NCBI RefSeq assembly: GCF_026965535.1
Contig: NZ_CP114039.1
Coordinates: forward strand, 5,518,001 to 5,582,000
DNA: 64,000 nucleotides
Source of the DNA: Corallococcus sp. NCRR
GTDB taxonomy: Bacteria > Myxococcota > Myxococcia > Myxococcales > Myxococcaceae
Reading direction: 5' to 3'
Made by a program: the position numbers and the translations under genes. Positions 10,001 through 19,253 of the stretch are shown piece by piece. The notes below the pieces were generated by a model. The model was not told where the DNA came from. It saw only the letters and a program-made list of their open reading frames with translations, and ran no database searches. Position 1 is the first letter of the stretch; every line of letters begins with the position of its first letter.

Positions 10001-11986
10001 GTTAGCGCTCGCTGGCCTCGTCCGTCACGCCCAGGGCCGTCTGGAGGCCCCGGGCGCGCACGGTGCACGACGGCAGGCCGTCCGGGTAGAAGAACGCCGT
10101 GGTGCCGTAGGCGGTCGCCCCGTCCTGGGGCGCTGGATACGGGTCGGCCTGGAAGCGCACGCGGCCCAGGCCGTCATAGACGCGGGCGTTGGTGATCATC
10201 ACCTCGTTCGCGTAGTCGGCGCCCAGCGGGACCTCCGTGCGGCGCTCGCGGCCCAGTTCGTCCAGGAACACGGTGGCCGTGGTGGCGAACGCGCTGTTCT
10301 CCACCGCCTGGGGGACGGGGTCGCTGAAGATGCGGGCGGCCACCCGACGCCCCAGCGGATCCGTGCCGTTGAAGCCCAGGTAGCTCGTGGTCATCAGCAC
10401 GCCCGTGCTGCCTCGAGGCGTCACGGTGGAGCGCACGGGGCGGCCGTAGCCGTCGTAGTCCGTGCCGGACCGGGTCTGGTTCTGATCCAGCACGCTCACG
10501 GGCGCCAGGCTCACCGGATCCAACGTGGTGGTGGCGATGAGCGCCGGCACCCCGGTGGCGTCCACCCGCTGGCCCACGGGGACCAGCCCGAAGGCGTCGT
10601 AGGTGAGCGTCGTCACCCGCAGGGCGCCGTCCTCGCGCTCGGTGGTGACGGTGGCGAGGTTGCCGGTGACGGGGTCATACGTGGCGTCGTTCACGCGCAC
10701 GGAGTCCAGGTACGTCCCGGTGACGACGTTGTAGCGGTCGCGGGTGCGCGAGGTGTTGTGGCCCTCGGACACGCTGCCCGCGGGGAGCCCGTCGTAGAGG
10801 AAGGACTCGGCGGCGTAGGTGAGGTAGGGCGTCTTGTCGCAATACCAGTAGCGGCGCGAGCGAGGCGCGTCCAGCCGCCGCGCGGCGGTCCCCGTGGGCG
10901 TGGCGTACACCGTCTCCACGCACAGGTCGTCATCGGCGCGGGAGGTGTCGCCGCGGTACAGGACCTGGGTCACCCGTCCGAAGTCGTCCACGGAGCGCAC
11001 CTCCGAGCCGGTCTCCACGTTGGCGGTGGCCGGCGGCGCGGCTGTTGCGTGTCCGCGTCTGGCGAGTACTTGAACTCATACAGGCGCAGCCGCGTGAGGG
11101 CGCTGGCGCAGGTGGCCCGGCTGCTCACCGTCACGGTGGACACGGTGGACACGGTGGACACGGTGGACACGGTGGACACCGTGGACACGGTGCGCAGGCG
11201 CGCCAGCACCTGGTCGCCTATCACCGACAGCGACAGCGGCAGGGCCTGCTGCGCGCCGTAGCCCAGGGTGATTTCGTGCTTGTAGCAGCCCTCCTGCGGG
11301 TGGGGGTTGTAGAGCACGCGCGTGAGGTCCACCGACACGCCGCTGCCTTCGTTGCCCTCACTGGACCAGGAGGGCGTGAGCACCGCGTACTCCAGCTTCA
11401 CCACGGAGTTGCCCGGCCCGCGGACGGTGTCCAGGAGCCAGAACCCCGTCCCCGCCAGCGCCGCGGGCTCCACGAAGGTCCAGGTCTGCCCCTGGCCGTC
11501 GTACAGCACCCAGCCGCCGGACTGCTCCTGGAGTGAAATCTCCGGGGCGTCCCGGCGGGCCACCCAGCGCGTGCCCTGGGGCACCAACTCCAACACATGC
11601 CCCTGGAGCGACAGCTGCACCAGCTCCCGGCCCTGAGGCGGGGTGGTGGCGGACGTGTAGGGCTTGCGGCGAGCGAACGTGGTGTCCCGGCGAACGTAGG
11701 AGAGCGGGATGTCCCAGCCCAGGCCCACCGCGCCCACGCCCCGCGCCCCCGACACGATGGACAGCGGCAGGGGCACGCCCCCGCGCGTGGGCGGCAGCTC
11801 CAACGGCACCGTCGTCGAGAACCCGCCCGACGCGTTCACCATCCCCGGTTCCGTGCCGGTGTCCGAGACGCGCCCCGCGTAGTGCCCGCCCGTGGGCGCC
11901 AGCTGCGCCATGCCCAGGTGCGGCCACAGCCCCAACAGCAAACCCGTGGCCCATCCCAGCCACGGGCGCTTCGTCATCCTCTGCAT
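7062..11986 (-). pseudogene. Rhs/YD-repeat protein with papain-fold toxin-like tail, disrupted by one frameshift and two in-frame stops
   Basis: The start at 11986 has AGGGGG about 7 nt upstream and a signal peptide ending near GLWPHLGMAQ. The N terminus has a SpvB/Rhs-plug style segment (TVPLELPPTRGGVPLPLSI). Many YD repeats follow, then the Rhs core motif ending YDPVLGRFLSRDPL and DPTGLDP. Lesions: (1) a frameshift near 11035-11050, in the reading DTQQP to PATANVETG; (2) an in-frame TAA at 10002-10004, after which the same frame continues LACITRTFANRQ; (3) an in-frame TAG at 7293-7295, after which the same frame continues SSKKALVCTVEGWG to a TGA at 7062. The tail has CKTNCGYSAIAFEST before the TAG and LGHAFNVVNVGGEAFFVD after it, matching the Cys and His motifs of papain-fold polymorphic toxins. 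The gene as read should be non-functional unless read through; sequencing error cannot be excluded for any single site. Confidence 0.85.
11132..11185 (-). repeat. 9-bp tandem repeat inside the Rhs gene
   Basis: About six head-to-tail copies of cacggtgga (the last reads caccgtgga). In the Rhs frame they encode repeated Ser-Thr-Val. The unit length is a multiple of three, so copy-number change would not shift the frame. The array lies only about 90 bp from the Rhs frameshift near 11040. Confidence 0.9.
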
Positions 11987-12109
11987 GGATACCCCCTCGA
12001 TACAGGTATCATCGCAGTGAAATATGTTTAATTCGAAGTCCCAGAACTCCGGGTCTCATGGCATCCCATGCGCGCTCCGGAGGGTGGCCGGGCGGCCACC
12101 ACTGCCAGC

Positions 12110-13753
12110 TCATTCCTCCTGGAGGATGAGCAGGCCCCGGTTCGTGTCCACCACGTAGATGAACCCGTCCCCCGGCACGCGGATGCCAACGGCGTTCGAG
12201 AAGAACTCGGAGCCCATCCGGAGCGGCGGGGTGTTCTGGGACGTGTTGAAGTACGCCACCTCGCGCGGCCGGGGCGGCACGGACACGTCCAGCACGCGCA
12301 CGCCCTCCTGGTAGTACGCGATGTAGAGCTTCGTGCCCACGAGCACCATGTTGTGGATGGAGAACTCGGGACGCAGCGCGTACCGGCCGATGAGCCGCAT
12401 GTTCGCGGGGTCGGTGACGTCCAGCACGCGCAGGTGCGCGTTCACCCCCTCGCCGCCCTCGAACGCGATGGTGCGTCCCGCGAAGGTGCCCACGGCGTTC
12501 GCGTGGCTGAACGCGTCGCTATAGGCGTAGCGCCCCAGCTCCCGGACGTGCATCGGGTCACTCACGTCGAAGGCGATGTAACCGTCGGTGGTGTGGTTGA
12601 CATAGAGGTTGTCGCCATACGCGAAGGCGTCGTGCACGCCCCCGAAGCTCTCGTCCGGAATCGAGATGCGCTCCATCAGCTGCGGGGAGAGCGCCGAGCT
12701 CACGTCGAACATGAGCGTCTGGCTGGAGGACGATGGCGCCATGCCGTAGAGCCGGTCTCCGCGCACGTGCACGGTGTGCACGTTGAGGGCGCCGCCGGGC
12801 AGCGCGCGCACGTACTGCGGATCCGCCGGGTTCGTGATGTCGTAGACGATGACGCCGGAGTCAGCGCTGGCGATGTAGAGCGCGTCGTCCTTCGCCCAGG
12901 CGCCGTTCCAGTAGGTATCCCCCTCCAGTTGGATCCGCTTCTTGAGCACCGGGTGGGCGGGGTCCTTCACGTCATAGACCGCCAGGCCTCCCTCCCCGGT
13001 CTTGTCGCCAATGGCCACCACGTACGCGTGGCCCTTCGTGACGTAGATATCCACCGGGAAGGCCAGTGGGACGGCGGACTCGGAGACGAGCTTCAGGCCC
13101 GAGGCCTCCCCCTCGCCCCGTCCCCATCCGGGGCGCAGCGCCGTGAAGCTGCCCTTGGACGTCACCTGTCCCTCGGGATTGCACCACGCGTAGCAACCGT
13201 TGACGCGGTCCGGCTCTGGCCGCGTGCAGCCGGCGAAGATGCGGTTCCGGAAGGAGGGAGTGGGAAACGAGCTGCGGACCTGGGTCCCGAAGAAGAACTC
13301 CCCGTCCCCTACATCCTGGAAGAGCAGCGGGTTTCCATCGCTCTGGCCCACGCCCCCATCCGAAGACAGCCGCAGCGTGAAGTTGATCTGGAGGGGAGTG
13401 ATGGTGGATAGCAAGCGCACCTCGTATGCGCCCGAAGCCTCCACGTCATCGAGCGCTCCGGATGGGCACATGGACCGGTCGAACAGGGCCGGATCCGCGC
13501 ACGAAGGAACGGTGGCGCCTATCGCTGGCATGAAGGTGCAGTCCGAGTACGGCTCGCGTTCCGGCGCGTCCCCCGGGTCCTCCAGCGTCTCCGCTCCGCC
13601 ATCCCAGACCTCGCCCGCGTCGGAAGCCCCCGCGTCGGGAGTGCCGCTGTCCACGGGAGGCGGCGGCGTGCCAGCGTCATCGCCGGAGGAGGAGGGACAG
13701 CCACCCAGGACCAGGGAGGCGGAGAGCAACAGCCAACGGGAGGGATGGGCCAT
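12110..13753 (-). CDS. LVIVD-repeat beta-propeller lipoprotein
   Basis: The 547-residue product starts MAHPSRWLLLSASLVLGGCP: signal peptide with lipobox LGGC, then a low-complexity Asp/Pro/Gly linker. The body has repeated blades such as GLAVYDVKDPAHPVLKKRI, GVIVYDITNPADPQYVR, IAFDVSDPMHVRELGRY, LRVLDVTDPANMRLIGRY and VRVLDVSVPPRPREVAYF, the LVIVD repeat found in surface propellers of myxobacteria and related bacteria. Predicted outer-membrane-anchored or surface binding protein; ligand unknown. Two further in-frame ATGs lie upstream (to 13774), but only the 13753 start places the signal peptide at the N terminus. A strong ribosome site is not evident. Confidence 0.85.
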   Translation of the reverse strand: MAHPSRWLLLSASLVLGGCPSSSGDDAGTPPPPVDSGTPDAGASDAGEVWDGGAETLEDPGDAPEREPYSDCTFMPAIGATVPSCADPALFDRSMCPSGALDDVEASGAYEVRLLSTITPLQINFTLRLSSDGGVGQSDGNPLLFQDVGDGEFFFGTQVRSSFPTPSFRNRIFAGCTRPEPDRVNGCYAWCNPEGQVTSKGSFTALRPGWGRGEGEASGLKLVSESAVPLAFPVDIYVTKGHAYVVAIGDKTGEGGLAVYDVKDPAHPVLKKRIQLEGDTYWNGAWAKDDALYIASADSGVIVYDITNPADPQYVRALPGGALNVHTVHVRGDRLYGMAPSSSSQTLMFDVSSALSPQLMERISIPDESFGGVHDAFAYGDNLYVNHTTDGYIAFDVSDPMHVRELGRYAYSDAFSHANAVGTFAGRTIAFEGGEGVNAHLRVLDVTDPANMRLIGRYALRPEFSIHNMVLVGTKLYIAYYQEGVRVLDVSVPPRPREVAYFNTSQNTPPLRMGSEFFSNAVGIRVPGDGFIYVVDTNRGLLILQEE

Positions 13754-13813
13754 GGAATGGAAATCCATAACCAATCAACGTCTGATTTTGCCAGGGCCCC
13801 CGGAAAGTACTTT

Positions 13814-13840
13814 CCCCAGGCAACCATGGGTTGCCTGGGG
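13814..13840 (-). terminator. Perfect hairpin downstream of the 97-aa gene
   Basis: ccccaggcaacc (13814-13825) pairs perfectly with ggttgcctgggg (13829-13840) around a 3-nt loop. It lies 7 bp beyond the stop of the minus-strand gene at 13847. There is no clear T-run, so it may act as a weak terminator or an mRNA-stabilising hairpin. Confidence 0.5.
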
Positions 13841-13846
13841 GGACCT

Positions 13847-14140
13847 TCAGGTTGCGTCGTGGTTGCGCAGCCACGCCAGGTGGTCCGCGAACTGCTGGAG
13901 CGTCTTCACCTCGGGCGACTCCAGGTAGTACCGCCGCTCGTAGTCCTCGATGACCTGGGGCGTGAGCGGCGCATCATGGATATCCCACGAGAGGTTGTAG
14001 AGGGCGTTGAGCTTCTCGATGTCGAAGGGCTCCTTGCCCGAGGTGGCCCGGGCCTTCGCCACCTGCTCCCGCTCGGTTGTCTGACGTTGCTGAAGGGCGG
14101 CGCGCAGCTGCTTCAGGGCTTCTTCGGGGGATGACGGCAT
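13847..14140 (-). CDS. Small hypothetical protein, candidate partner of the upstream toxin-like gene
   Basis: A 97-residue acidic, helical protein (MPSSPEEALKQLRAALQQRQ, then ALYNLSWDIHDAPLTPQVIE). No signal peptide or membrane segment. I do not recognise a family. It lies 88 bp downstream of, and on the same strand as, the 1299-residue zeta-kinase-containing protein and is followed by a strong hairpin, so the two are probably co-transcribed. By position and size it could be an immunity or antitoxin protein; epsilon antitoxins of zeta toxins are of similar length, but no sequence match to epsilon is visible. That role is inference only. Confidence 0.65.
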   Translation of the reverse strand: MPSSPEEALKQLRAALQQRQTTEREQVAKARATSGKEPFDIEKLNALYNLSWDIHDAPLTPQVIEDYERRYYLESPEVKTLQQFADHLAWLRNHDAT

Positions 14141-14228
14141 GCGGAGTCCTCGACGGTGCGATGCATCTTCAGGCTAGGGCCGCGGGCGCCCCGCTTCAAC
14201 CCGGGGAGGAGGCGGGCACCCGCCGCGC

Positions 14229-17200
14229 TCATTGTGTCCTCTTCGCATGTGCGTCCAGGGCCTGTTCCAGGGTCTTGCCCTTGTACTCGGTGAGGCGGGC
14301 CCGCATCTTCTTCGTGAAGGCCGGGGGCGTGGCGCGCACCTGCCGGTCGATGAAGGCGTCGTCGATGATTGTCTTCTTCACGCGATCGATTTCATGGTCC
14401 GGCAGTCCCAGGGCCGCCTTCTCATAGAGGGCCTGCTTCTCCGGTGTGTCCGGCAGATACACCTTGCCGGCGCGCTTCTCCGCGACCAGCACCTGCTTGC
14501 CGGAGCTGTCCGTCACCAGGAGCTTGTAGTCGGTGATCTTCTCATTGCCGAAGACGCCCTCGAAGCCGCCGGTCCCGTCCGGCCCGTGGGGCCGCCCGGC
14601 GAGCAGCTCTGCACGATACCGGCGCACGCCATCGAAGCCATCCTTCACCGCCTTGAACGGGACGAGCGGATCCGCGGTGCCCGGGTCGCGCATGAGCACC
14701 CGGACGCTGGAGGTCTCCAGGGGCACCTCCAGGTCGATGATCTTCACGTTGCGGTCCCCCACCGCCGCCAGCATGCGCGGGATGTCCGTCGGGCCGGCGA
14801 AGCGCTTGTCGTAGACGACCGAGCTGTTCGGGCGGGAGAGCATCTCCGTCTCCACCCGCTGCGAAAGGGTGGAGCCCTCCACGTGCGACTGGCTCGTGGA
14901 GAGCTTCCCGCTGGCCGCTTCGACGATCTGCGCCTTGATGGGATCCGGGTTGAGCGCGCCGCTCAGCTCGTTGTTCGCGCCGAGGATCCGGCTCTGGAGG
15001 AACGGGTCGTTCTTCACGGCCGTCGTCTTGCCGGCGGCGGTGTTGCCGCGCAGGGCGTAGACGGTGTTGGGCTCCAGGCGGTCGGAGAGCGCCTGGGCCT
15101 TCTGCACCTCGCTGGCGAACAGTTTCTGCTGGAGCTCACGGCGTTCGGAGACCCAGTTCGCGGGGTCCTCCAGCCACTTCCAGGGCACCTGGTCTCGAGG
15201 GAACTGTCCGACGGTGAAGGCCTCGTAGGTGTCCAGCTCGCCGCCCGAGCGCTCCAGGATGGCCTGGCGGACCGCGTAGCTGCCAGAACTCTTCCCCAGG
15301 CGCAGGTCCGCGTCCTTGACGAGGTCGAGGACGTCGTGGGCGTTCTTCGACGTGACCGTGCCTTCGAAGACGCGGCCCTCGGAGGTCATGAAGCGGAGCT
15401 GGGCGCCGTTGGCCTCGAGCAGGCCACCGCCCTGGCTCCGCGCCGCCAGCGTGGACGCGCTCTGGCCCTTGACATCCGTGAGCTCCCGGAAGCCCTCCAC
15501 GACCGCCTTGGGAGGCGTCTTCACGGGCGCCGTCGGAGGCTTCGCGAGCGGCGTCTCCACCACCGGGGACCTGGTGGAGGGCTTCGCCGCTGGAGGTGTC
15601 TCCACCTCCGAGGGCTTCGGACGCTTCGGCCCTTCCAGCACGCGCCGCTCCGCGGCTGCGGCCACGGCCTTGCGCGCCACCTCCGCCTCCTCCACGCCCG
15701 CGGCATGGGCCTGCTTGAGCAGCCGCATCGCCTCGGGGGAGGGCTCTCCGTCGATGAGCTTGTTCGCCTTCAGCTCCCGCAGGAAGCGGGAGAAGGACGC
15801 CTCGCCCCCTCCACGCTCCGCCAGGGTGCGTGCCAGCTGGCGGAGCTCCGCCATCCGCGCCTCCGGCACCGCGCTCCCCGTCACCCGGAGCGGACCGCCA
15901 CGCTGGAGCATCCCTGTCAGCTGCTCCTGGAGTTGCTTCTCGGCCTTGGCGGCCTTGAGCAACTGGGCCTTCTCCGCGGACGTCAGCCCCTTCACGCCAT
16001 CGAGCTTGCTCGCGAACTGCTCCACGTTCTTCGTGGCGTTGAACTCGCGCACGACGTCCGTCATGCGCTCCAGCATCCTCGCGGCCCTCGTCAGGGCTGC
16101 CGCATCCACGGCCGCGCCGGCCATCGCGAGCACCACCCATCCGAAGGAGGGTTCGTGCGACGACAGGCCGCTGCCATGGGCGGCCATGCCGCCGCGGTAG
16201 TCATCCAGCGCTCCCTTGGCCTGGGCGATGCCGCCCCCCGCCACGATGCCCGAGGCGATGACGCCGACGACGCCCGGGCCCGTGAGCAGCCCCGCGCTCA
16301 CCAGCACGCCGGTGATGGCCACGTCCGTCACCGCCTTCGACACCTGACGGTCGATCAGATGGTCGTCGATGATGCGGTTGGCCAGCGAGCCCGGCTGGAG
16401 GCCCTGGGCCTGGCGCGTGGACGCGAGCAGGACGTCCAGGCCATGAACGAACGAAGGGTCCTTCGCGAGCTCCGCGCGCGTCTTGGCAATGTCCTCGCGC
16501 CGTCCGGCCAGGTGCTGTCGCATCAGGCCCGCGGTCTCGCCGGGCTTCGCCTGGACCAGGCGTCTCGCGAAGTCCGGGTCGCGAGCCAGCAGCGGATGGG
16601 ACTCCGCCAGACGATCGAGGCGCTCCTGCATCTCGCGCATCTTGAGGTCGGCCCGTTCGCGCAGCGCTCCCGCGTCGCCCTTGACGGCGGGCTTGTAGCC
16701 CGGCTCCCCCAGCGTGCCGGCGAGGCGGGCGCTGGAGACATTGAGCTTGGGCTGGATGGTGTCCGCCTTCGCGCGCAGGGCCTGGGCCTCCGCGAAGAGC
16801 TCGCGCGCGGGCGCCAGCTCCCGGTCGAGCCCCGTCGTGTCCGCGTAGCGCGAGCCGGCGGTGAACAGGTCGTGCTCGTAACGGGTGAGCATCCGCTGGC
16901 CCTGAGACCGCGCGGCGGCGTCGAACCCATCCCGGAAGTCCTGGAGCGACTTCTCGTAGTCCGCGAGGTCCTTGAAGCCGTGCAGGGGCAGCTGCTCGTT
17001 CAGCCGTTGCCCCAACTGCTTCGTCGCCGCTTCCGCACGCCGCTCCGGCAGCCCCAGGGCGGTCTTGTAGTTGGAGTAATCCTTGTAGAGCTGCTCGGGG
17101 GTGGTCACCCGCGTCTGCAGGTTCATCAGCCGCGCCGTCTCCGCGGCGTTCAGCTCCAGGTCCTTGCGGAACGCATCCACGGAGCGCTCGACGGCGCCCA

Positions 17201-18128
17201 GGTCCGTCGTGGCGCCGGTGGTCATGCTGATGAAGTCCTGGAACTCCTCGGGGGACAGGGCGGAGAGCTTCGCGGCGACCTTGCGCAGCGCCTCGGGGTC
17301 CACCGGGCCGCTGGCCACCGGCCCGTCCTGCCGCTTCAGCAGGTAGTCCCGCACGTGCTCCGGGGCGCCCTCCACGGCCTGGAGCAGGCGCAGATACTGC
17401 TGCCGCAGCGCCTCGCGGTAGACCTTGTCCCCCTGCGTGGCCGGCGCCTGGGTGTGGGTCTTCTCCGCGTAACGGCTGTTCGTCGCGCCCTCCAGCCACT
17501 CGCGCTCGCCCTTGCCCAGCTTCGCGGCGTAGGCCTCCTGCGCGGCCAGCGTCTTCGCATCCACGGGCTTGAGGGACCTGTCCAGGACGTCGACGCGCAG
17601 CTTGCCGTCCCGGATCCTGGCCATCACCTGCTTTTGCGAAGGAGGGTTGCTCGGGTCCGCCCATTCCAGCGGGGGGCCGGGGCTCCGGCGCTGGAGCTGC
17701 GCGTTGGCCTCCGCCAGCACCTCGTCCGGCGTGGGCTGCTTGCCGTCCTTCATCTTCCGCTTGAGCAGCTCACCCAGGTCCGCCGTGAAGGTGAACACGA
17801 CCCCTTCGTCGGAGCCCTTCGCCGTGCCGCCCACCCGCTGCGCCGAGGTCGCGAGGGACATCCCCAGCCCCTCGACCTGGGACGCCGCGTCGGCGCGCGA
17901 GGGCAGGACGGACGGGGGCGTGAGGGCTCCGGTCAGGTCCACCCGCCGGGGTGTCGGGGCGGCGGACGTGAAGCCGTCCACGGGCTGGCGCGAAGGCGTG
18001 CTGACGCGCTGGGGGGCCGGCGCGGCGGCCGGCGTCGACGGGCGCGGCGATACGCCGTCCAGAGGCCTGCCCGGCGTCCGGAGTGTGGAGGCCGATGTGG
18101 CGCCTCCGGTCGGTCCTTGAACCCCCAT
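14229..18128 (-). CDS. Large polymorphic-toxin-like protein with C-terminal zeta-type kinase domain
   Basis: A 1299-residue protein. The ATG at 18128 follows AGGGGAGC at good spacing. The N terminus (about 1-90) is a Pro/Ser/Thr-rich disordered linker. A long helical region follows. Two hydrophobic segments near residues 600-680 (AITGVLVSAGLLTGPGVVG and GWVVLAMAGAAVDAAAL) resemble the translocation hairpins of secreted toxins. A second Pro-rich linker (KPSTRSPVVETPLAKPPTAP) precedes the C-terminal domain, which has VYALRGNTAAGKTTAV (Walker A lysine about residue 1034), then RPNSSVVYDKRFAGP and KIIDLEVPLETSSVRVLMRD, as in zeta toxin/PezT-like kinases that phosphorylate UDP-sugars. It ends RLTEYKGKTLEQALDAHAKRTQ. 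Whether it is exported, and by which system, is not shown by sequence. The small gene downstream may be its immunity partner. Confidence 0.8.
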   Translation of the reverse strand: MGVQGPTGGATSASTLRTPGRPLDGVSPRPSTPAAAPAPQRVSTPSRQPVDGFTSAAPTPRRVDLTGALTPPSVLPSRADAASQVEGLGMSLATSAQRVGGTAKGSDEGVVFTFTADLGELLKRKMKDGKQPTPDEVLAEANAQLQRRSPGPPLEWADPSNPPSQKQVMARIRDGKLRVDVLDRSLKPVDAKTLAAQEAYAAKLGKGEREWLEGATNSRYAEKTHTQAPATQGDKVYREALRQQYLRLLQAVEGAPEHVRDYLLKRQDGPVASGPVDPEALRKVAAKLSALSPEEFQDFISMTTGATTDLGAVERSVDAFRKDLELNAAETARLMNLQTRVTTPEQLYKDYSNYKTALGLPERRAEAATKQLGQRLNEQLPLHGFKDLADYEKSLQDFRDGFDAAARSQGQRMLTRYEHDLFTAGSRYADTTGLDRELAPARELFAEAQALRAKADTIQPKLNVSSARLAGTLGEPGYKPAVKGDAGALRERADLKMREMQERLDRLAESHPLLARDPDFARRLVQAKPGETAGLMRQHLAGRREDIAKTRAELAKDPSFVHGLDVLLASTRQAQGLQPGSLANRIIDDHLIDRQVSKAVTDVAITGVLVSAGLLTGPGVVGVIASGIVAGGGIAQAKGALDDYRGGMAAHGSGLSSHEPSFGWVVLAMAGAAVDAAALTRAARMLERMTDVVREFNATKNVEQFASKLDGVKGLTSAEKAQLLKAAKAEKQLQEQLTGMLQRGGPLRVTGSAVPEARMAELRQLARTLAERGGGEASFSRFLRELKANKLIDGEPSPEAMRLLKQAHAAGVEEAEVARKAVAAAAERRVLEGPKRPKPSEVETPPAAKPSTRSPVVETPLAKPPTAPVKTPPKAVVEGFRELTDVKGQSASTLAARSQGGGLLEANGAQLRFMTSEGRVFEGTVTSKNAHDVLDLVKDADLRLGKSSGSYAVRQAILERSGGELDTYEAFTVGQFPRDQVPWKWLEDPANWVSERRELQQKLFASEVQKAQALSDRLEPNTVYALRGNTAAGKTTAVKNDPFLQSRILGANNELSGALNPDPIKAQIVEAASGKLSTSQSHVEGSTLSQRVETEMLSRPNSSVVYDKRFAGPTDIPRMLAAVGDRNVKIIDLEVPLETSSVRVLMRDPGTADPLVPFKAVKDGFDGVRRYRAELLAGRPHGPDGTGGFEGVFGNEKITDYKLLVTDSSGKQVLVAEKRAGKVYLPDTPEKQALYEKAALGLPDHEIDRVKKTIIDDAFIDRQVRATPPAFTKKMRARLTEYKGKTLEQALDAHAKRTQ

Positions 18129-18406
18129 GTCCCTGCTCCCCTCGCGGTGCAACCGCCCGCGTTCCCTTCAGGGACAGCGGCAGGGGATTTGTTTTGCATT
18201 CCGGCGTCAGACTTCCTGGAAAGGGGCCTGATTCCAACAGGTTGCGCTGGCTCTCACAGCCTGAGCACGGACATGGGGATCCGGTAGATGTCGCCGGTTC
18301 CCCGGCCGATTCCCTCGAGTGACGCGTCGTCCCGGGGCGTGTCGAAGCGCGGTCCCACGGGGCCCTGCTCGGCGCGGAGGCCGCCCGGTCCGATCAGAAG
18401 GGAGGG

Positions 18407-18754
18407 GTGCATGCCGTGGCGGAGCCCTCGGCGAAGCAGGTCCGGCGGGTCGCCCGGATGATCCGCTACATCGAGGACCCCAGCGCAGGGGATTGCTCGC
18501 TCGATGCGCTGGCCGCGCTCGCGGGGCTGAGCCGCTTCCACTTCCTGCGCATCTTCCAGAAGCAGACCGGCCAGACACCGCGCCAGTTCGTCATCGCCAC
18601 CACGCCGCGGACGACCCGCCTGCCCATCACCCAGGTTTCACTGGAGGCGGGCTTCGGCGACCTGTCCCACTTCACGACGCGCTTCATGCAAGCGTTCGGT
18701 GCATCGCCTCGCGCGTACCGGCTCCGGCACGCGCGCCGACCTTTCGCTCGGTGA
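18407..18754 (+). pseudogene. Truncated AraC-family DNA-binding domain
   Basis: The first helix-turn-helix is clear (SLDALAALAGLSRFHFLRIF, QKQTGQTPRQFVIA) and so is the second (ITQVSLEAGFGDLSHFTTRF, then FGASPRAYR). The stretch between them, TTPRTTRLP, is several residues shorter than in intact AraC proteins, where a conserved linking helix lies. No sensor domain precedes it in this frame. GGGAGG lies just upstream of the GTG at 18407, so a short protein could still be made. I read it as a decayed AraC regulator; a functional stand-alone DNA-binding protein is less likely. Confidence 0.6.
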
Positions 18755-18788
18755 GCGTGACATCGAATGAGCAGGCGGTAAGGAGCTG

Positions 18789-19079
18789 GTGGTCGCTGAG
18801 CTCCTTGGCCGCGCACGAGGGAGGCCTACGCCGAGCGCGTCACGCTTGGCGTCCGGCCCGGCGCACGCGCCCAGCGCGAAGGCTTGTGGCTGCGTCCCGC
18901 CGCAAGCCCTCCGACGTCACCGCGGAGGAGGTGACCGCGCGTGTCAGGGCGACCTGGAGCGCATGTCGCAGCGGTTCGATGTCTCCCTTCGAGCGCTCCA
19001 GCGGCGGGTCCGGGAGCTGGGGTCGGAGACGGGCTTGACGCGCAAGGCGCTTCGATTGACGCGCAAGCGCCAGGGGTGA
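18789..19079 (+). pseudogene. Frameshifted regulator remnant with a Fis/HTH-like end
   Basis: One frame reads KPSDVTAEEVTARVRATWSA and another continues GDLERMSQRFDVSLRALQRR with VRELG, a helix-turn-helix-like C terminus seen at the end of myxobacterial activators. The pieces join only if a frameshift near 18955 is assumed. The upstream part is equally out of frame. No intact gene is visible between 18755 and 19253. Confidence 0.4.
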
Positions 19080-19253
19080 CGCACACGCTCTCCGGCGACG
19101 GAGAGTGGGGGCAGGGCCTCGTGCGGGGCGAAGGCTGTCGGCACGCGCGTTGCTGATGGAGCAGGGGCGGCAGCGCCCGGGTGCAAACACCCGCCGCCTG
19201 ACCCCGCTGTCCCCTTTCAACACCTCACGCCGCAATCCCCTGGAGCGTCTCCA

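Noticed and set aside
11132..11185. Possible CRISPR-like array
   Set aside because: Units are 9 bp with no spacers and lie inside a coding frame.
7056..11261. Long plus-strand frames (759 and 624 codons) over the Rhs gene
   Set aside because: Antisense shadows of the YD-repeat coding frame with Arg/Val/Gly-rich composition and no motifs.
14232..18287. 1351-codon plus-strand frame opposite the zeta-kinase protein
   Set aside because: Shadow frame; the minus-strand gene has domains, a ribosome site and linkers, this has none.
18254..18541. Minus-strand 95-codon frame ending YRIPMSVLRL
   Set aside because: Parts look protein-like but it overlaps the AraC fragment, has no family match and no ribosome site.
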